Of a DNA stretch of 43,253 bases, positions 25,295-33,848 are shown one piece after another. Each line of letters begins with the position of its first letter. Position 1 is the stretch's first letter. Origin of the DNA: Paracidovorax valerianellae (GTDB taxonomy: Bacteria; Pseudomonadota; Gammaproteobacteria; Burkholderiales; Burkholderiaceae_C); the NCBI RefSeq assembly GCF_900102625.1, contig NZ_FMZC01000024.1, positions 1 through 43,253 on the forward strand, written 5' to 3'. The notes beneath the pieces are model-generated. The model did not search any database, was not told where the DNA came from, and saw only the letters and a list, made by a program, of their open reading frames with translations. A program made the position numbers and the translations under genes.

Positions 25295-26715
25295 GGCTGC
25301 ACCTCGCGCGTGTTCATCATCAAGGGTTTCACGGGGGCCTGCGAGCGCAGGCGGCCCACCTGCTCCACCGGAATGCTGCAGGCGTGCGCCACGATCTCGG
25401 CCGAGGCATGGCCGCAAAAGCGCCCCTGGCACCGGCCCATGCCGACGCGGCTGAAGGCCTTGGCGCGGTTCACTTCCTGGCTGTCCATCTCGGTCACGCA
25501 GCGGCGCAGCTCGCCCGCCGTGACGGCCTCGCAGCGGCACACCACGGCGCTGTCGGGCAGCGCGGCGGCCTGCGCGTGCGGCCACGGAAACGCGCGCGCC
25601 AGCCCCTGGCGAAAACGGTCCATCTTGCCCAGCGTGCGGCGCAGCGCGGCCGCCTCGTTTTCATAGCGGGTGCGGCCTGCCGCGTGCTTCAGGTCGGCCA
25701 GCGCCGCCAGCGCGGCGAGGCGGCCGGCGGCTTCGGCGCCATCGGCCCCCAGAATGCGCACGCCGTCGCCGGCCAGGTACACGCCCGGCGTGCTGCTGCG
25801 GCCGTCCTCGTCGATGCGGGGCAGCCACTGGCGGCTCACGGGTTCGAAAGTGAACTCGCAGCGCGCCAGGTCGGCCAACTGCGTTTCGGCCCGCAGGTGC
25901 CAGCCCAGGCCCACGGCGTCGCATTCGAAGCGGCGCTCTTTGCCCTGCGCATCGCGCACCACCACGCCTTGCACGCCCAGCCGGTCGTCGCCATCGATCG
26001 ACAGGGGCGCCACGCCTTGCAGCACCGGCACGCCGGCGGCCCGCAGGCCGCGGATCAGCCCCAGGCCGCGCAGCGCAAGGGAGGGGCGCGCCAGCAGGCC
26101 CACCATGGCGGCCAGTGTCTTGGCCGCCGGGGCGGTGTCCAGCACCGCTGCCACGCGCGCGCCGGCCTGCACGTATTGCGAGGCCACCAGGTACAGCAGC
26201 GGCCCGCTGCCCATAAAGACGACCTGCGAGCCGATGGCGCAGGCCTGGGCCTTCAGCGCGATCTGCGAGGCACCCAGGCTGTAGCAGCCGGCGCGGTGCC
26301 AGCCAGGAACGGGCATGAGCCGGTCGGTGGCGCCGGAGCACACCAGCAGCGCATCGAACGGCAGCGTCTGCGGCTCGCCCGCGTGCACCACGTGCAACTC
26401 GCCCGCGGTCACGTTCCAGGCCAGGGTGTCGGGCCGGTAATCGACTTGCCCGCGCAGGGCGTCGAAGTCGCGGTGCAGCGCCTGGGCCTTGTCGGCCTCG
26501 CTGCCGTAGAGCTTGGCGTAGGGGCGCTTGAAGCCCTCGGGCTGGCGGCGGTAGATCTGGCCGCCGTCGCGCCGGCTTTCATCGACCATGGTGGGGCGCA
26601 GCCCGGCCTGCACCAGCGCCTGGGCGGCCCGCACGCCGGCCGGGCCGGTGCCCACCACCACGATGCGGGGCGCTGCGGCCGGGGCGGCGCCTGCGGTGTG
26701 CAGGGGGGCGGTCAT
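25291..26715 (-). CDS. NAD/FAD-dependent subunit with BFD-like 2Fe-2S domain (HcnB/OoxA/LhpE-like)
   Basis: 474 aa. The N-terminal RIVVVGTGPAGVRAAQALVQ is a GxGxxG dinucleotide motif, and a second Rossmann segment lies mid-protein. The C-terminal region shows VCRCEAVTAGELRRC then GMGRCQGRFCG, the four cysteines of a bacterioferritin-associated-ferredoxin-like 2Fe-2S site. This is the middle subunit of heterotrimeric flavin dehydrogenases that oxidise glycine, D-hydroxyproline or opines. It overlaps both neighbours by ATGA junctions (25291-25294 and 26712-26715), so the three genes are translationally coupled and the subunits made in equal amounts. An N-terminal open extension to 26880 is not used, since the start at 26715 matches the family. 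Confidence 0.92.
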   Translation of the reverse strand: MTAPLHTAGAAPAAAPRIVVVGTGPAGVRAAQALVQAGLRPTMVDESRRDGGQIYRRQPEGFKRPYAKLYGSEADKAQALHRDFDALRGQVDYRPDTLAWNVTAGELHVVHAGEPQTLPFDALLVCSGATDRLMPVPGWHRAGCYSLGASQIALKAQACAIGSQVVFMGSGPLLYLVASQYVQAGARVAAVLDTAPAAKTLAAMVGLLARPSLALRGLGLIRGLRAAGVPVLQGVAPLSIDGDDRLGVQGVVVRDAQGKERRFECDAVGLGWHLRAETQLADLARCEFTFEPVSRQWLPRIDEDGRSSTPGVYLAGDGVRILGADGAEAAGRLAALAALADLKHAAGRTRYENEAAALRRTLGKMDRFRQGLARAFPWPHAQAAALPDSAVVCRCEAVTAGELRRCVTEMDSQEVNRAKAFSRVGMGRCQGRFCGHASAEIVAHACSIPVEQVGRLRSQAPVKPLMMNTREVQP

Positions 26716-27086
26716 GCGGCCTCTCCCGGTGCGTGGCGCGCCAGCGATTCGCGCAGATCGGCCGTCATCGGCCAGTGCTGGGCCGGCGGCCGTGTGAGCA
26801 CCTGCATGCCCGCTTCGGCCGGCGTGGAGCAGGCCCGCAGCCGCTCGCCGGATGGCGTCCACACCCAGCAGTCCTGGCACGCGCCCATCAGGCAGAACCC
26901 CGCGCGCGGCCCGTCGCCGAACTCGCTGTCGCGCACGCGCCGGCCGTGCTGCAGCAGCGCCACCAGCAGCGTGTCGCCCGCGAGTGCGGTGGCGGGTTGC
27001 CCGTCGATCGTCAGGGCGATCTGCGGGCGGTCGGTTTCGGCCAGCCGCACGAAGCGGGCTGGCGGGCGGTGGGCGGTGTCGGGCAT
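26712..27086 (-). CDS. (2Fe-2S)-binding small subunit (HcnA/LhpF-like)
   Basis: 124 aa. GFCLMGACQDCWVW and RACSTPAEAGM provide the C-x4-C-x2-C...C pattern of a plant-type ferredoxin domain. This small protein receives electrons from the flavin subunits of the HcnABC/LhpBEF-type complex. The length is slightly above the 100-110 aa usual for HcnA. Its stop overlaps the next start by ATGA. It starts 17 bases after the Lrp gene on the same strand, so regulator and enzyme probably share a transcript. Confidence 0.93.
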   Translation of the reverse strand: MPDTAHRPPARFVRLAETDRPQIALTIDGQPATALAGDTLLVALLQHGRRVRDSEFGDGPRAGFCLMGACQDCWVWTPSGERLRACSTPAEAGMQVLTRPPAQHWPMTADLRESLARHAPGEAA

Positions 27087-27103
27087 GGGGCGTCGGGCGC
27101 GGG

Positions 27104-27601
27104 TCAGCGCTGGTGGGGAAACAGCCGCTCGATCGGACAGTGCGTCTTCACGAACGGCGTCTTGATGACGATGTAGCTGAAGTACTTGGAGATGCCGAGG
27201 TTGCGTTCGAGCAGGTCCTCGATCACCTCTTGGTAATGGTTCACGCCGCGCGTCAGAAAACGCAGCAGGTAGTCGTAGCCGCCGCTCACCAGATGGCATT
27301 CGAGCACCTCGTCCACCTCGCGGATGGCGGCTTCGAAGCGCGTGAAGTCCTCGCGGCGGTGGTCCGAGAGCGTGACTTCGGTGAACACGGTGAGCGTGTC
27401 GCCCAGCTTCTCCAGCCGCAGGTGGGCGCCGTAGCCGGCGATGTAGCCCGCCTGCTCCAGGCGTTTGACGCGGATCAGGCACGGGCTGGGCGACAGGCCC
27501 ACTGCGTCCGCCAGGTCCACATTGGTCATGCGCCCGTTCTTTTGCAGCTGGGCCAGGATGCGCAGGTCCAGGCGGTCGATCTTGAAGGCTTCATTCATCA
27601 T
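27104..27601 (-). CDS. Lrp/AsnC family transcriptional regulator
   Basis: 165 aa, normal for the family. IDRLDLRILAQLQKNGRMTN followed by LADAVGLSPSPCLIRVKRLE is the N-terminal helix-turn-helix, and the RAM effector-binding domain follows (VTLSDHRREDFTRFEAAI, then SGGYDYLLRFL). Such regulators often control an adjacent amino-acid catabolic operon in response to its substrate. The gene begins with two ATG codons in tandem (27601 and 27598); either is possible. It lies between the transaminase gene (77 bases upstream on the same strand) and the 2Fe-2S gene (17 bases downstream). Confidence 0.95.
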   Translation of the reverse strand: MMNEAFKIDRLDLRILAQLQKNGRMTNVDLADAVGLSPSPCLIRVKRLEQAGYIAGYGAHLRLEKLGDTLTVFTEVTLSDHRREDFTRFEAAIREVDEVLECHLVSGGYDYLLRFLTRGVNHYQEVIEDLLERNLGISKYFSYIVIKTPFVKTHCPIERLFPHQR

Positions 27602-27678
27602 GGCGGCATCGAAAGGCGTGAAGGAGGCTTCGATTCTGCGGCGGCGCGCGATCGCTGTGTGGGCCGTGTGCGGGGTTT

Positions 27679-29082
27679 TCAGCCGGTGACGGCAGCGCGC
27701 ACGTCGGGCTCGTTCAGCACGTCGTCCAGCGTCTTGCGAAGGCGCTGGAAGAGTTGGGCGAATTCGTCCTCGGTGTAGGTCAGCGCGGGGGCGAAGCCCA
27801 GGATGTTGTCGCCGAAGGCCCGGAACACGATGCCGTTGCGATAGGCCGTGGCCGCGATGCGCTCCGACAGTGCGAGCGACGGCGCAAAGCCGCGCTTGGT
27901 GGCCTTGTCGCTCACCAGTTCCAGCGCGCCCACCAGGCCGCGGTGGCGCGAGTCGCCCACCAGCGGGTGCGCGGCCAGTGCATCCAGCCCCGCCGCGAAG
28001 GGCGCCGCCATGCGCTGGCCGTTGGCCAGAATGCCGCCTTCGTCATACAGCCGCAGCACCTCCAGCGCCACCGCCGCGCTCACCGGGTGGGCCGAATAGG
28101 TGGCGCCGTGGCCGATGGGCGCTCCCTCGGGCGCGCCGTCGGCAATGGCGGCATAGAGCGCGTCGGAGATCATCGTCGCGCCCATGGGCACGTAGCCGGC
28201 CGTCAGGCCCTTGGCCATCGTGAGGATGTCGGGCGCCACGCCCTCGGCATCGCACGCGAACATGGGGCCGGTGCGGCCGAACCCGGTGATGACCTCGTCC
28301 ACCACCATCAGGATGCCCAGTTCGCGCGTGGCCTCGCGCATGGCCTTGAGCCAGCCCGCCGGCGGCACGATCACGCCGCCCGATCCCTGAATGGGCTCGC
28401 AGAAAAAGGCCGCCACGTTGTCGGCGCCCAGCTCGGCCACCTTGGCGCGCAGCGCGGCCACCGAGGCGGCGATGACGGCCTGGCCATCCGACGGGTCGGC
28501 GGCGCGGTACGGGTTGGGCGAGGGAATGTAGTGCTGCGTGGGCAGTGGCAGGTCGAACCCGCGGTGGAACACCGGCAGCGCGGTCAGCCCGGCGCCCGTG
28601 GAGGACGAGCCGTGGTAGCCGCGCTCCAGCGCGATGAAATGCTTCTTGGCAGGTTTGCCGATGGCGTTGTGGTACTGCACGATGAAGCGCACCGCCGCGT
28701 CCACCGCCTCGGAGCCGCCCAGCGTGAAGTACACGTGGTTCAGCGACTTCGGCGTGATCTGCACCAGCTTTTCAGCCAGGCGGATCGCCGGCTCGCTGCT
28801 GAAGTGGAAGTAGCCCGTGGCATAGGGCAGCTGGCGCATCTGGTCGGCCGCGGCCTGCACCACGCTCTCTTGCCCATAGCCCACGTTCACGCACCACAGG
28901 CCGGCGAAAGCGTCCAGCAGCTCGTTGCCCTTGGCATCGGTCAGCCACGATCCCCGGCCCGACGACAGCACGTTGGGGCCGCGGCGTTCATGCGTGCGCC
29001 AGGGCGAAACGGGGTGGATCAGGTGGGCCCGGTCGATGGCGTCGAGCGAGGCGAGGTGGGGCAGGTCGGTGAGTTGGGTCAT
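27679..29082 (-). CDS. Class III (omega) aminotransferase, SpuC-like
   Basis: 467 aa PLP enzyme. The Schiff-base lysine is Lys291 in LTMAKGLTAG. The cofactor-phosphate region GGSEAVDAAVRF, the VDEVITGFGRTG aspartate clamp and GYHGSSSTGAG all match omega-amino acid/polyamine:pyruvate transaminases. N-terminal LDAFAGLWCVNVGYG resembles SpuC, the polyamine:pyruvate transaminase of Pseudomonas, and beta-alanine:pyruvate enzymes, and the annotation as aspartate aminotransferase family is only generic. AGGAA lies before the ATG. It is followed, on the same strand, by the lrp-type gene and the three-subunit dehydrogenase. Likely substrates are primary amines or omega-amino acids. Confidence 0.92.
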   Translation of the reverse strand: MTQLTDLPHLASLDAIDRAHLIHPVSPWRTHERRGPNVLSSGRGSWLTDAKGNELLDAFAGLWCVNVGYGQESVVQAAADQMRQLPYATGYFHFSSEPAIRLAEKLVQITPKSLNHVYFTLGGSEAVDAAVRFIVQYHNAIGKPAKKHFIALERGYHGSSSTGAGLTALPVFHRGFDLPLPTQHYIPSPNPYRAADPSDGQAVIAASVAALRAKVAELGADNVAAFFCEPIQGSGGVIVPPAGWLKAMREATRELGILMVVDEVITGFGRTGPMFACDAEGVAPDILTMAKGLTAGYVPMGATMISDALYAAIADGAPEGAPIGHGATYSAHPVSAAVALEVLRLYDEGGILANGQRMAAPFAAGLDALAAHPLVGDSRHRGLVGALELVSDKATKRGFAPSLALSERIAATAYRNGIVFRAFGDNILGFAPALTYTEDEFAQLFQRLRKTLDDVLNEPDVRAAVTG

Positions 29083-29255
29083 GGCGGGTTCCTGTCGCGT
29101 GGGCAGAGGTTCGGTGGCGGGGAGACGTCTGTCGATGGCTTCAAGGTTAGGCCAGGGCCCGGGCCGCGTGGTGCTGCTTTGGCGGGGTTTGGCGCAGCAG
29201 GCTGCGGTTGTTGGCGCGATGGCAGCAGATCGTGCGGTGCGCCGCCGGCGTGCCC

Positions 29256-30206
29256 TCAGTAACCGCGCGAGCGGTCCACCAGCCCCACCATCGGCTCGCC
29301 CGCATGGAACCGGCGCAGGTTGTCGATCACCACGCCGGCGGCGCTCAAGGGCTGCGTCATGCTGGCGATGTGCGGCGTGAGCTGGATGCGCGGGTGCCGC
29401 CAGAAAGCGTGCGAAGGGGGCAGGGGCTCGGGGTCGGCCACGTCGAGCACCGCATCGCCGATCTGCCCCACGGCCAGCGCGGCCAGCAGGTCGGCTTCGA
29501 CGAGGTGCGGGCCGCGCCCCACATGCACCAGCCCGGCGCCTTCAGGCAACTGCGCGAACAGGTCCTTGTTCAGAAACCCGCGCGTGGCATCGGTGAGCGG
29601 CAGCAGGCAGACGAGCACGTCGGTGCGCGCCAGAAAGGCGGGCAGCTCCTGCGGGCCGGCATGGCACTGCACACCGCCGATGTCATGGCGCGAGCGGCTC
29701 CAGCCCGCGCAGTCGAAGCCCAGGCCGCGCAACTGTTCCAGCACCGCCTGCCCGAGCGACCCCAGGCCCAGCACGCCCACCCGGCGGCTGCTGGCCGGGC
29801 GCACCGGCAGCGCGCGCCATTCGCCTTGCTGCTGCTGGCGGCGGTATTGGGGCATGTCGCGGTGCAGGCCCAGCACGGCATGCGTCACGTACTCCACCAT
29901 GCCCTGCACGATGCCGGGCTCCACCATGCGCACCACCGGCAGGGCGGGCGGCAGCGCGGCGAAGTCGAACTGGTCCACCCCCGCGCCGGAAGAAAACAGC
30001 ACCTGCAGCTGCGGAAACCGCGTGGCCAGGTCCTGTGGCGGCTCCCACGCGGCAAGAAAGCGCACCTGGGCCGCGTCGCCGATGTCGGGCCAGATGCGGA
30101 AGTCGATTTCGGGCGCGCGTTCGCGGAACACGCCCGCCCACTGGCGCCCGCGCACGGGGTCGGATTTGTAGAGGAAGGTGGTGGTTGTGGTGGTTGTGGT
30201 GGGCAC
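29256..30206 (-). CDS. ghrA: Glyoxylate/hydroxypyruvate reductase, GhrA-like
   Basis: 316 aa D-isomer-specific 2-hydroxyacid dehydrogenase. LGLGSLGQAVLEQL is the NAD(P) GxGxxG motif, and VCLLPLTDATRGFLNKDLF with GLVHVGRGPHLVE and HPRIQLTPHIASMTQP provide the conserved Arg/Glu/His catalytic region. It reduces glyoxylate or hydroxypyruvate to glycolate or glycerate in the cytosol. The start is a GTG at 30206 that begins a short threonine run (eight Thr from ACC/ACA codons), a low-complexity N-terminus; no ATG start is available nearby. In this block it might remove an oxo acid made by the oxidase or transaminase. Confidence 0.9.
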   Translation of the reverse strand: MPTTTTTTTTFLYKSDPVRGRQWAGVFRERAPEIDFRIWPDIGDAAQVRFLAAWEPPQDLATRFPQLQVLFSSGAGVDQFDFAALPPALPVVRMVEPGIVQGMVEYVTHAVLGLHRDMPQYRRQQQQGEWRALPVRPASSRRVGVLGLGSLGQAVLEQLRGLGFDCAGWSRSRHDIGGVQCHAGPQELPAFLARTDVLVCLLPLTDATRGFLNKDLFAQLPEGAGLVHVGRGPHLVEADLLAALAVGQIGDAVLDVADPEPLPPSHAFWRHPRIQLTPHIASMTQPLSAAGVVIDNLRRFHAGEPMVGLVDRSRGY

Positions 30207-30290
30207 GGTGGGGCTCGGGGCGGGGCGGGGCAGGGGGAGGTGGGCTGACGTGCAGTGGACGGGCGGGGGCTTTGGCGGTGCGTTGCCCGG

Positions 30291-31190
30291 TCAGCCCAGC
30301 GCCTGCGTGGCCAGGGCGAAGAGCCGGGGCGCGCCATGCGCCGTGCCCTCGGTCGGCTGCAGCGGCGCACCGCGCACCATGGTGGTCGGCGCGTCCACCC
30401 GCAGCAGGCCGATGCTCTCCAGCCACTCGGCCAGGCCGCTGTCGAAGTCGATGTCGATGCGCGTGAAGTTGCCCGCGTTCATGCCGGCCAGGTGGGCGAT
30501 CAGCGCCTTGGCGCTTTCGGCATCGGGCGCCACCACCGGGCCGATGGCGTGCCCGCGGCCGAAGCGCCGCAGCAGGGCGAAGCCGCGCTGCTCGCCGTCG
30601 TGGTCCAGCACCACGCAGGCATCGCTGCGCGCCACCAGATCGTCGATGAGCGCATCGCGCGGCATGCCGCGCGCCTGGGCGTCGAGCCGGTGCAGCGCGG
30701 CGGCCTCGTTCATGCCCGAAGGGCGCAGGCGCCAGCCCGGGGGCAGGGCGATGAGCGGCGTCGGCCGGGCCGTGCCCTGGTGCTGGCGCACCTCGCCCGT
30801 GCGCACGAAACCCAGGCGCTCATACAGGCCGCGCCCTTCGGGGGTGGCGTGCAGCAGCACGGTGTGGTCCTGCAGCCCGTCGAGCAACGCGGTCATCAGG
30901 CGGTGGCCGATGCGGCGGCCCTGGCAGGCCGGCGTGACCAGCACCAGGCCGATGGTGGCGTGCCGCTCGCCCCACTTCCAGCGCTGCGCGGTGGCGATCG
31001 TCTGCCCGTCGCGCTCGGCCACCAGGCCCTCGGAATGCGCGAACACCTGCTCCCAGTCGGCCAGCCGGTGCGGCCAGCGCAGTTCGGCCGACAGCGCCTG
31101 CGCCTGGGGCAGGTCGTCGGGGTTCATGGGGCGCAGCAGCACGCCGTCCTCGGCGGTGGCGGGGGTGGCGGGCAGGGCGGTGGAGAGCAT
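30291..31190 (-). CDS. GNAT family N-acetyltransferase, tandem domain
   Basis: 299 aa with an N-terminal GNAT fold (residues 18-150) showing TIGLVLVTPACQGRRIGHRLM, the acetyl-CoA-binding Q/RxxGxG/A loop, and GRGLYERLGFVRTGE. A second, degenerate GNAT-like half follows (CVVLDHDGEQRGFALLRRF). Two-domain GNATs of this type are frequent next to amino-acid catabolism genes, but the acceptor is not known. It lies 84 bases upstream of ghrA on the same strand and may head the minus-strand operon. It is divergent from the aldehyde dehydrogenase across a 245-base gap. Confidence 0.87.
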   Translation of the reverse strand: MLSTALPATPATAEDGVLLRPMNPDDLPQAQALSAELRWPHRLADWEQVFAHSEGLVAERDGQTIATAQRWKWGERHATIGLVLVTPACQGRRIGHRLMTALLDGLQDHTVLLHATPEGRGLYERLGFVRTGEVRQHQGTARPTPLIALPPGWRLRPSGMNEAAALHRLDAQARGMPRDALIDDLVARSDACVVLDHDGEQRGFALLRRFGRGHAIGPVVAPDAESAKALIAHLAGMNAGNFTRIDIDFDSGLAEWLESIGLLRVDAPTTMVRGAPLQPTEGTAHGAPRLFALATQALG

Positions 31191-31250
31191 GGGCGGTGTC
31201 CTCGTTGCGAAGCGTTGCGGTGGGATCGGGCGCCTATCTTGGACGACATC

Positions 31251-31263
31251 GGTGCGCCGCACC
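31251..31263. promoter_or_regulatory. Short inverted repeat in the divergent promoter region
   Basis: GGTGCG-C-CGCACC lies between the GNAT gene (-) and the aldehyde dehydrogenase gene (+), in the 245-base gap that must hold both promoters. It could be an operator for the local regulator (Lrp or LysR), but six-base arms in such GC-rich DNA can occur by chance. Confidence 0.3.
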
Positions 31264-31435
31264 ACCCTGAATCCGGGTTTGCCCGCAACTTGCAAGCATC
31301 GTCTGCAGGGCGTGTCCGTTTTGCAATTCGCTGCGGTGGCACGGTGCGTTACGGGCACAAATGCTGGACCTTCCTGCCTAGCATCGAAGCACCTTTTCCA
31401 GACCGGTGCGCAGGCCCCTGCGCGCCCCACGTTCC

Positions 31436-32929
31436 ATGCTGCTTTTCGATCCCCGGTCCATCGCCGTTCCCGCCGGCCACTTCATCGGCGGGCGCCTCGT
31501 GCCCGATGCCGGCCGCATCGCCGTGCTGCGCCCCTCCGACGGCGAATGGCACGCCGACCTGCCGCTGGCCGACGCCGCCACGGTGGACGCCGCCGTGCAG
31601 GACGCATGGAATGCCTGGCGCACCACCGACTGGGCACGCCGCGCCCCGCGCGAGCGGGCCCGGGTGCTGCGCCGCTGGGCCGACCTGATCGAGGCCGACG
31701 GCCCGCACCTCGCGCCGCTGGAAGCCGTGTGCTCCACGCGCCCGGTGCGCGATGCCGCCGCCTGGGACGTGCCGTTCACCGCCGAAGGCCTGCGCTTTTT
31801 CGCCGAATACGCCGACAAGCTGGGCGGCGAAGTGGCCGCCACGCGGCACGACCATCTGGGCATGGTGGTGGCCGAACCCTACGGCGTGGTGGGCGCCATC
31901 ACGCCCTGGAATTTTCCGCTGGTGATGATGTCTTGGAAGGTCGGCGCGGCGCTGGCCGCAGGCAACGCGGTCGTGCTCAAGCCCTCCGAGATGACGCCGT
32001 TTTCCGCTGTGCGCCTGGCCCAGTTGGCGGTGGAGGCGGGCGTGCCACCGGGGCTCTTCAACGTGGTGCAGGGCGACGGCCGCACCACGGGCGATGCGCT
32101 CACCCGGCACCCGAAGATCGCCAAGATGACCTTCACCGGATCGACGCGCACGGGCGCCGCCATCATGGCCAGTTGCGCGCTGCAAGGCCCCAAGCCCGTC
32201 ACCCTGGAGCTGGGCGGCAAGAGCCCGCAGCTCGTCTTCGACGATGCGCCCGGCATCGACCGGCTGGCCGGCATCATCGCCGGCGCCATCACCGGCAACG
32301 CCGGCCAGGTGTGCGTGGCGGGCTCGCGCCTGATCGTGCAGCGCGGCATCGCCGAGGCGCTGGTGGAGCGCATCGCCGCCCGGTTCGCGGCCTTGCGGCC
32401 CGGCGCCACCTGGGACGACGCGGCCACGTTGCCGCCCATCATCTCGGCGCCGCAGGCCGCGCGCATCCTCGACATCGTGGAGCGCGCGCGGGACGCGGGC
32501 GCGCAACTGCGCTGCGGCGGCGGGCTGTACGACGAGGTCGCCGGCGGCGCCACAGGCGGTGCGTATTTCCAGCCCACGCTGATCGAAGGCGTGTCGGCCG
32601 GCAGCCCCGCCGTGCAGGAAGAAATCTTCGGCCCCGTGCTCACGGTGCAGACCTTCGACACCGAGGAAGAAGGCCTGGCCCTGGCCGCGCACGAACACTA
32701 TGGTCTCGCGGCCGGCGTGCACACGGCGGACATCGGCCGCGCGCTGCGCGCCATGCGCGGCATCAGCGCCGGTACGGTCTGGATCAACCGCTACGGGCGC
32801 AGTGCGGACTTCGTCATTCCCACCGGCGGCTACCACCAGTCGGGCATCGGCAAGGACCTGGGGCGCCAGGCCGTGGAGGCGAACCTGCGCTTCAAAAGCG
32901 TGCTCATCGACTTTGCCGCGGCCCCCTAA
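31436..32929 (+). CDS. NAD(P)-dependent aldehyde dehydrogenase
   Basis: 497 aa ALDH superfamily enzyme that oxidises an aldehyde to the acid. AITPWNFPLVMMSWKVGAAL is the cofactor region. LELGGKSPQ carries the general base Glu258, and GNAGQVCVAGS carries the catalytic Cys293. EEIFGPVLTVQ and the oligomerisation tail SGIGKDLGRQAVEANLRFKS complete the fold. ATG 31436 is preferred; a GTG at 31406 is in frame but adds ten non-family residues. It is divergent from GNAT/ghrA/transaminase and is probably the aldehyde oxidation step after the transaminase or FAD oxidases. Related enzymes include gamma-(glutamylamino)butyraldehyde dehydrogenase, but the substrate is open. Confidence 0.92.
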   Translation: MLLFDPRSIAVPAGHFIGGRLVPDAGRIAVLRPSDGEWHADLPLADAATVDAAVQDAWNAWRTTDWARRAPRERARVLRRWADLIEADGPHLAPLEAVCSTRPVRDAAAWDVPFTAEGLRFFAEYADKLGGEVAATRHDHLGMVVAEPYGVVGAITPWNFPLVMMSWKVGAALAAGNAVVLKPSEMTPFSAVRLAQLAVEAGVPPGLFNVVQGDGRTTGDALTRHPKIAKMTFTGSTRTGAAIMASCALQGPKPVTLELGGKSPQLVFDDAPGIDRLAGIIAGAITGNAGQVCVAGSRLIVQRGIAEALVERIAARFAALRPGATWDDAATLPPIISAPQAARILDIVERARDAGAQLRCGGGLYDEVAGGATGGAYFQPTLIEGVSAGSPAVQEEIFGPVLTVQTFDTEEEGLALAAHEHYGLAAGVHTADIGRALRAMRGISAGTVWINRYGRSADFVIPTGGYHQSGIGKDLGRQAVEANLRFKSVLIDFAAAP

Positions 32930-33106
32930 TAGTGCTTACCCGCACGCCCGCGGTGCAGACCGCATGGCATGCCGCAAGCCCCCCGGCAAACCGCAGCTTT
33001 CTCGCGCCGCACCCCCGCATTTCCCTATGACACCCGCAAATCCGCGTGCTTCAATCACTTCGTAATGACACCGTCGCAAACGCCGGATAAGGCACTGCGA
33101 ACCGCC

Positions 33107-33121
33107 CCGGTCGGTGACCGG
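33107..33121. promoter_or_regulatory. Perfect inverted repeat in the leader of the HAD-FAD-ABC operon
   Basis: CCGGTC-GGT-GACCGG, six-base arms with a three-base centre, 23 bases before the HAD start codon. Its position is suitable for an operator or a leader hairpin. Confidence 0.4.
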
Positions 33122-33144
33122 CCAAACCCGAGGACTTCGAGACC

Positions 33145-33810
33145 ATGACATTCCGTCCCAAGTACGTGACCTTCGATTGCTACGGCACGCTCACCCGCTT
33201 TCGCATGGGCGAGATGACGCGCGAACTGTTCGCCGACCGCATTCCGGCCGAACGCATGGAGCAGTTCATCGCCAACTTCAGCGCCTACCGTTTCGACGAA
33301 GTGCTGGGCGACTGGAAGCCGTACGAGGTGGTGCTGAAGAACGCCGTGCGCCGCCTGTGCAAGCAATGGAAGATCCAGTATTTGGACGCCGACGGCCAGA
33401 AGTTCTACGACGCCGTGCCCACCTGGGACCCGCACGCCGACGTGCCCGCAGGCCTGGCCAAGGTGGCCAAGGAGATTCCGCTGGTGATCCTGTCCAACGC
33501 CTCCGACGATCAGATCCAGAAGAACGTCGCCATGCTCGGCGCGCCGTTCCACCGCGTGTACACCGCGCAGCAGGCCCAGGCGTACAAGCCGCGCCTGCAG
33601 GCGTTCGAATACATGCTCGACTCGCTGGGCTGCAACCCCGAAGACGTGCTGCACGTGTCCTCCAGCCTGCGCTACGACCTGATGTCGGCCGACGACATCG
33701 GCATCAAGCACAAGGTGTTCGTGAACCGTGGCCACGGCCCGGGCAACGCGGCCTACAACTACGTGGAGATCGGAGACATCGGCGGTCTGCCGGGCGTCGT
33801 CGGCCTCTGA
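33145..33810 (+). CDS. Haloacid dehalogenase type II family hydrolase
   Basis: 221 aa. VTFDCYGTLTRF contains the nucleophile Asp11, VILSNASDD the second motif, and YKPRLQAFEY the lysine motif; HVSSSLRYDLMSADDIG is close to the L-2-haloacid dehalogenase family. It is more canonical than the HAD at 20065, although both have similar overall layout. It is the first gene of a plus-strand operon: HAD, FAD oxidase (38 bases), binding protein (105), permease (63), permease (25), ATPase (2) and dehydrogenase (16). Such HADs near FAD oxidases probably process a pathway by-product rather than haloacids; the substrate is unknown. Confidence 0.9.
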   Translation: MTFRPKYVTFDCYGTLTRFRMGEMTRELFADRIPAERMEQFIANFSAYRFDEVLGDWKPYEVVLKNAVRRLCKQWKIQYLDADGQKFYDAVPTWDPHADVPAGLAKVAKEIPLVILSNASDDQIQKNVAMLGAPFHRVYTAQQAQAYKPRLQAFEYMLDSLGCNPEDVLHVSSSLRYDLMSADDIGIKHKVFVNRGHGPGNAAYNYVEIGDIGGLPGVVGL

Positions 33811-33848
33811 TCGAACCGGCTCTCTCCACCCACCGCACGGCCCTGCCC

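Noticed and set aside
24086-27086. Calling the three-subunit dehydrogenase hydrogen cyanide synthase
   Set aside because: Architecture fits, but OoxAB and LhpBEF complexes look the same at this level, and I cannot run the phylogeny needed to separate them.
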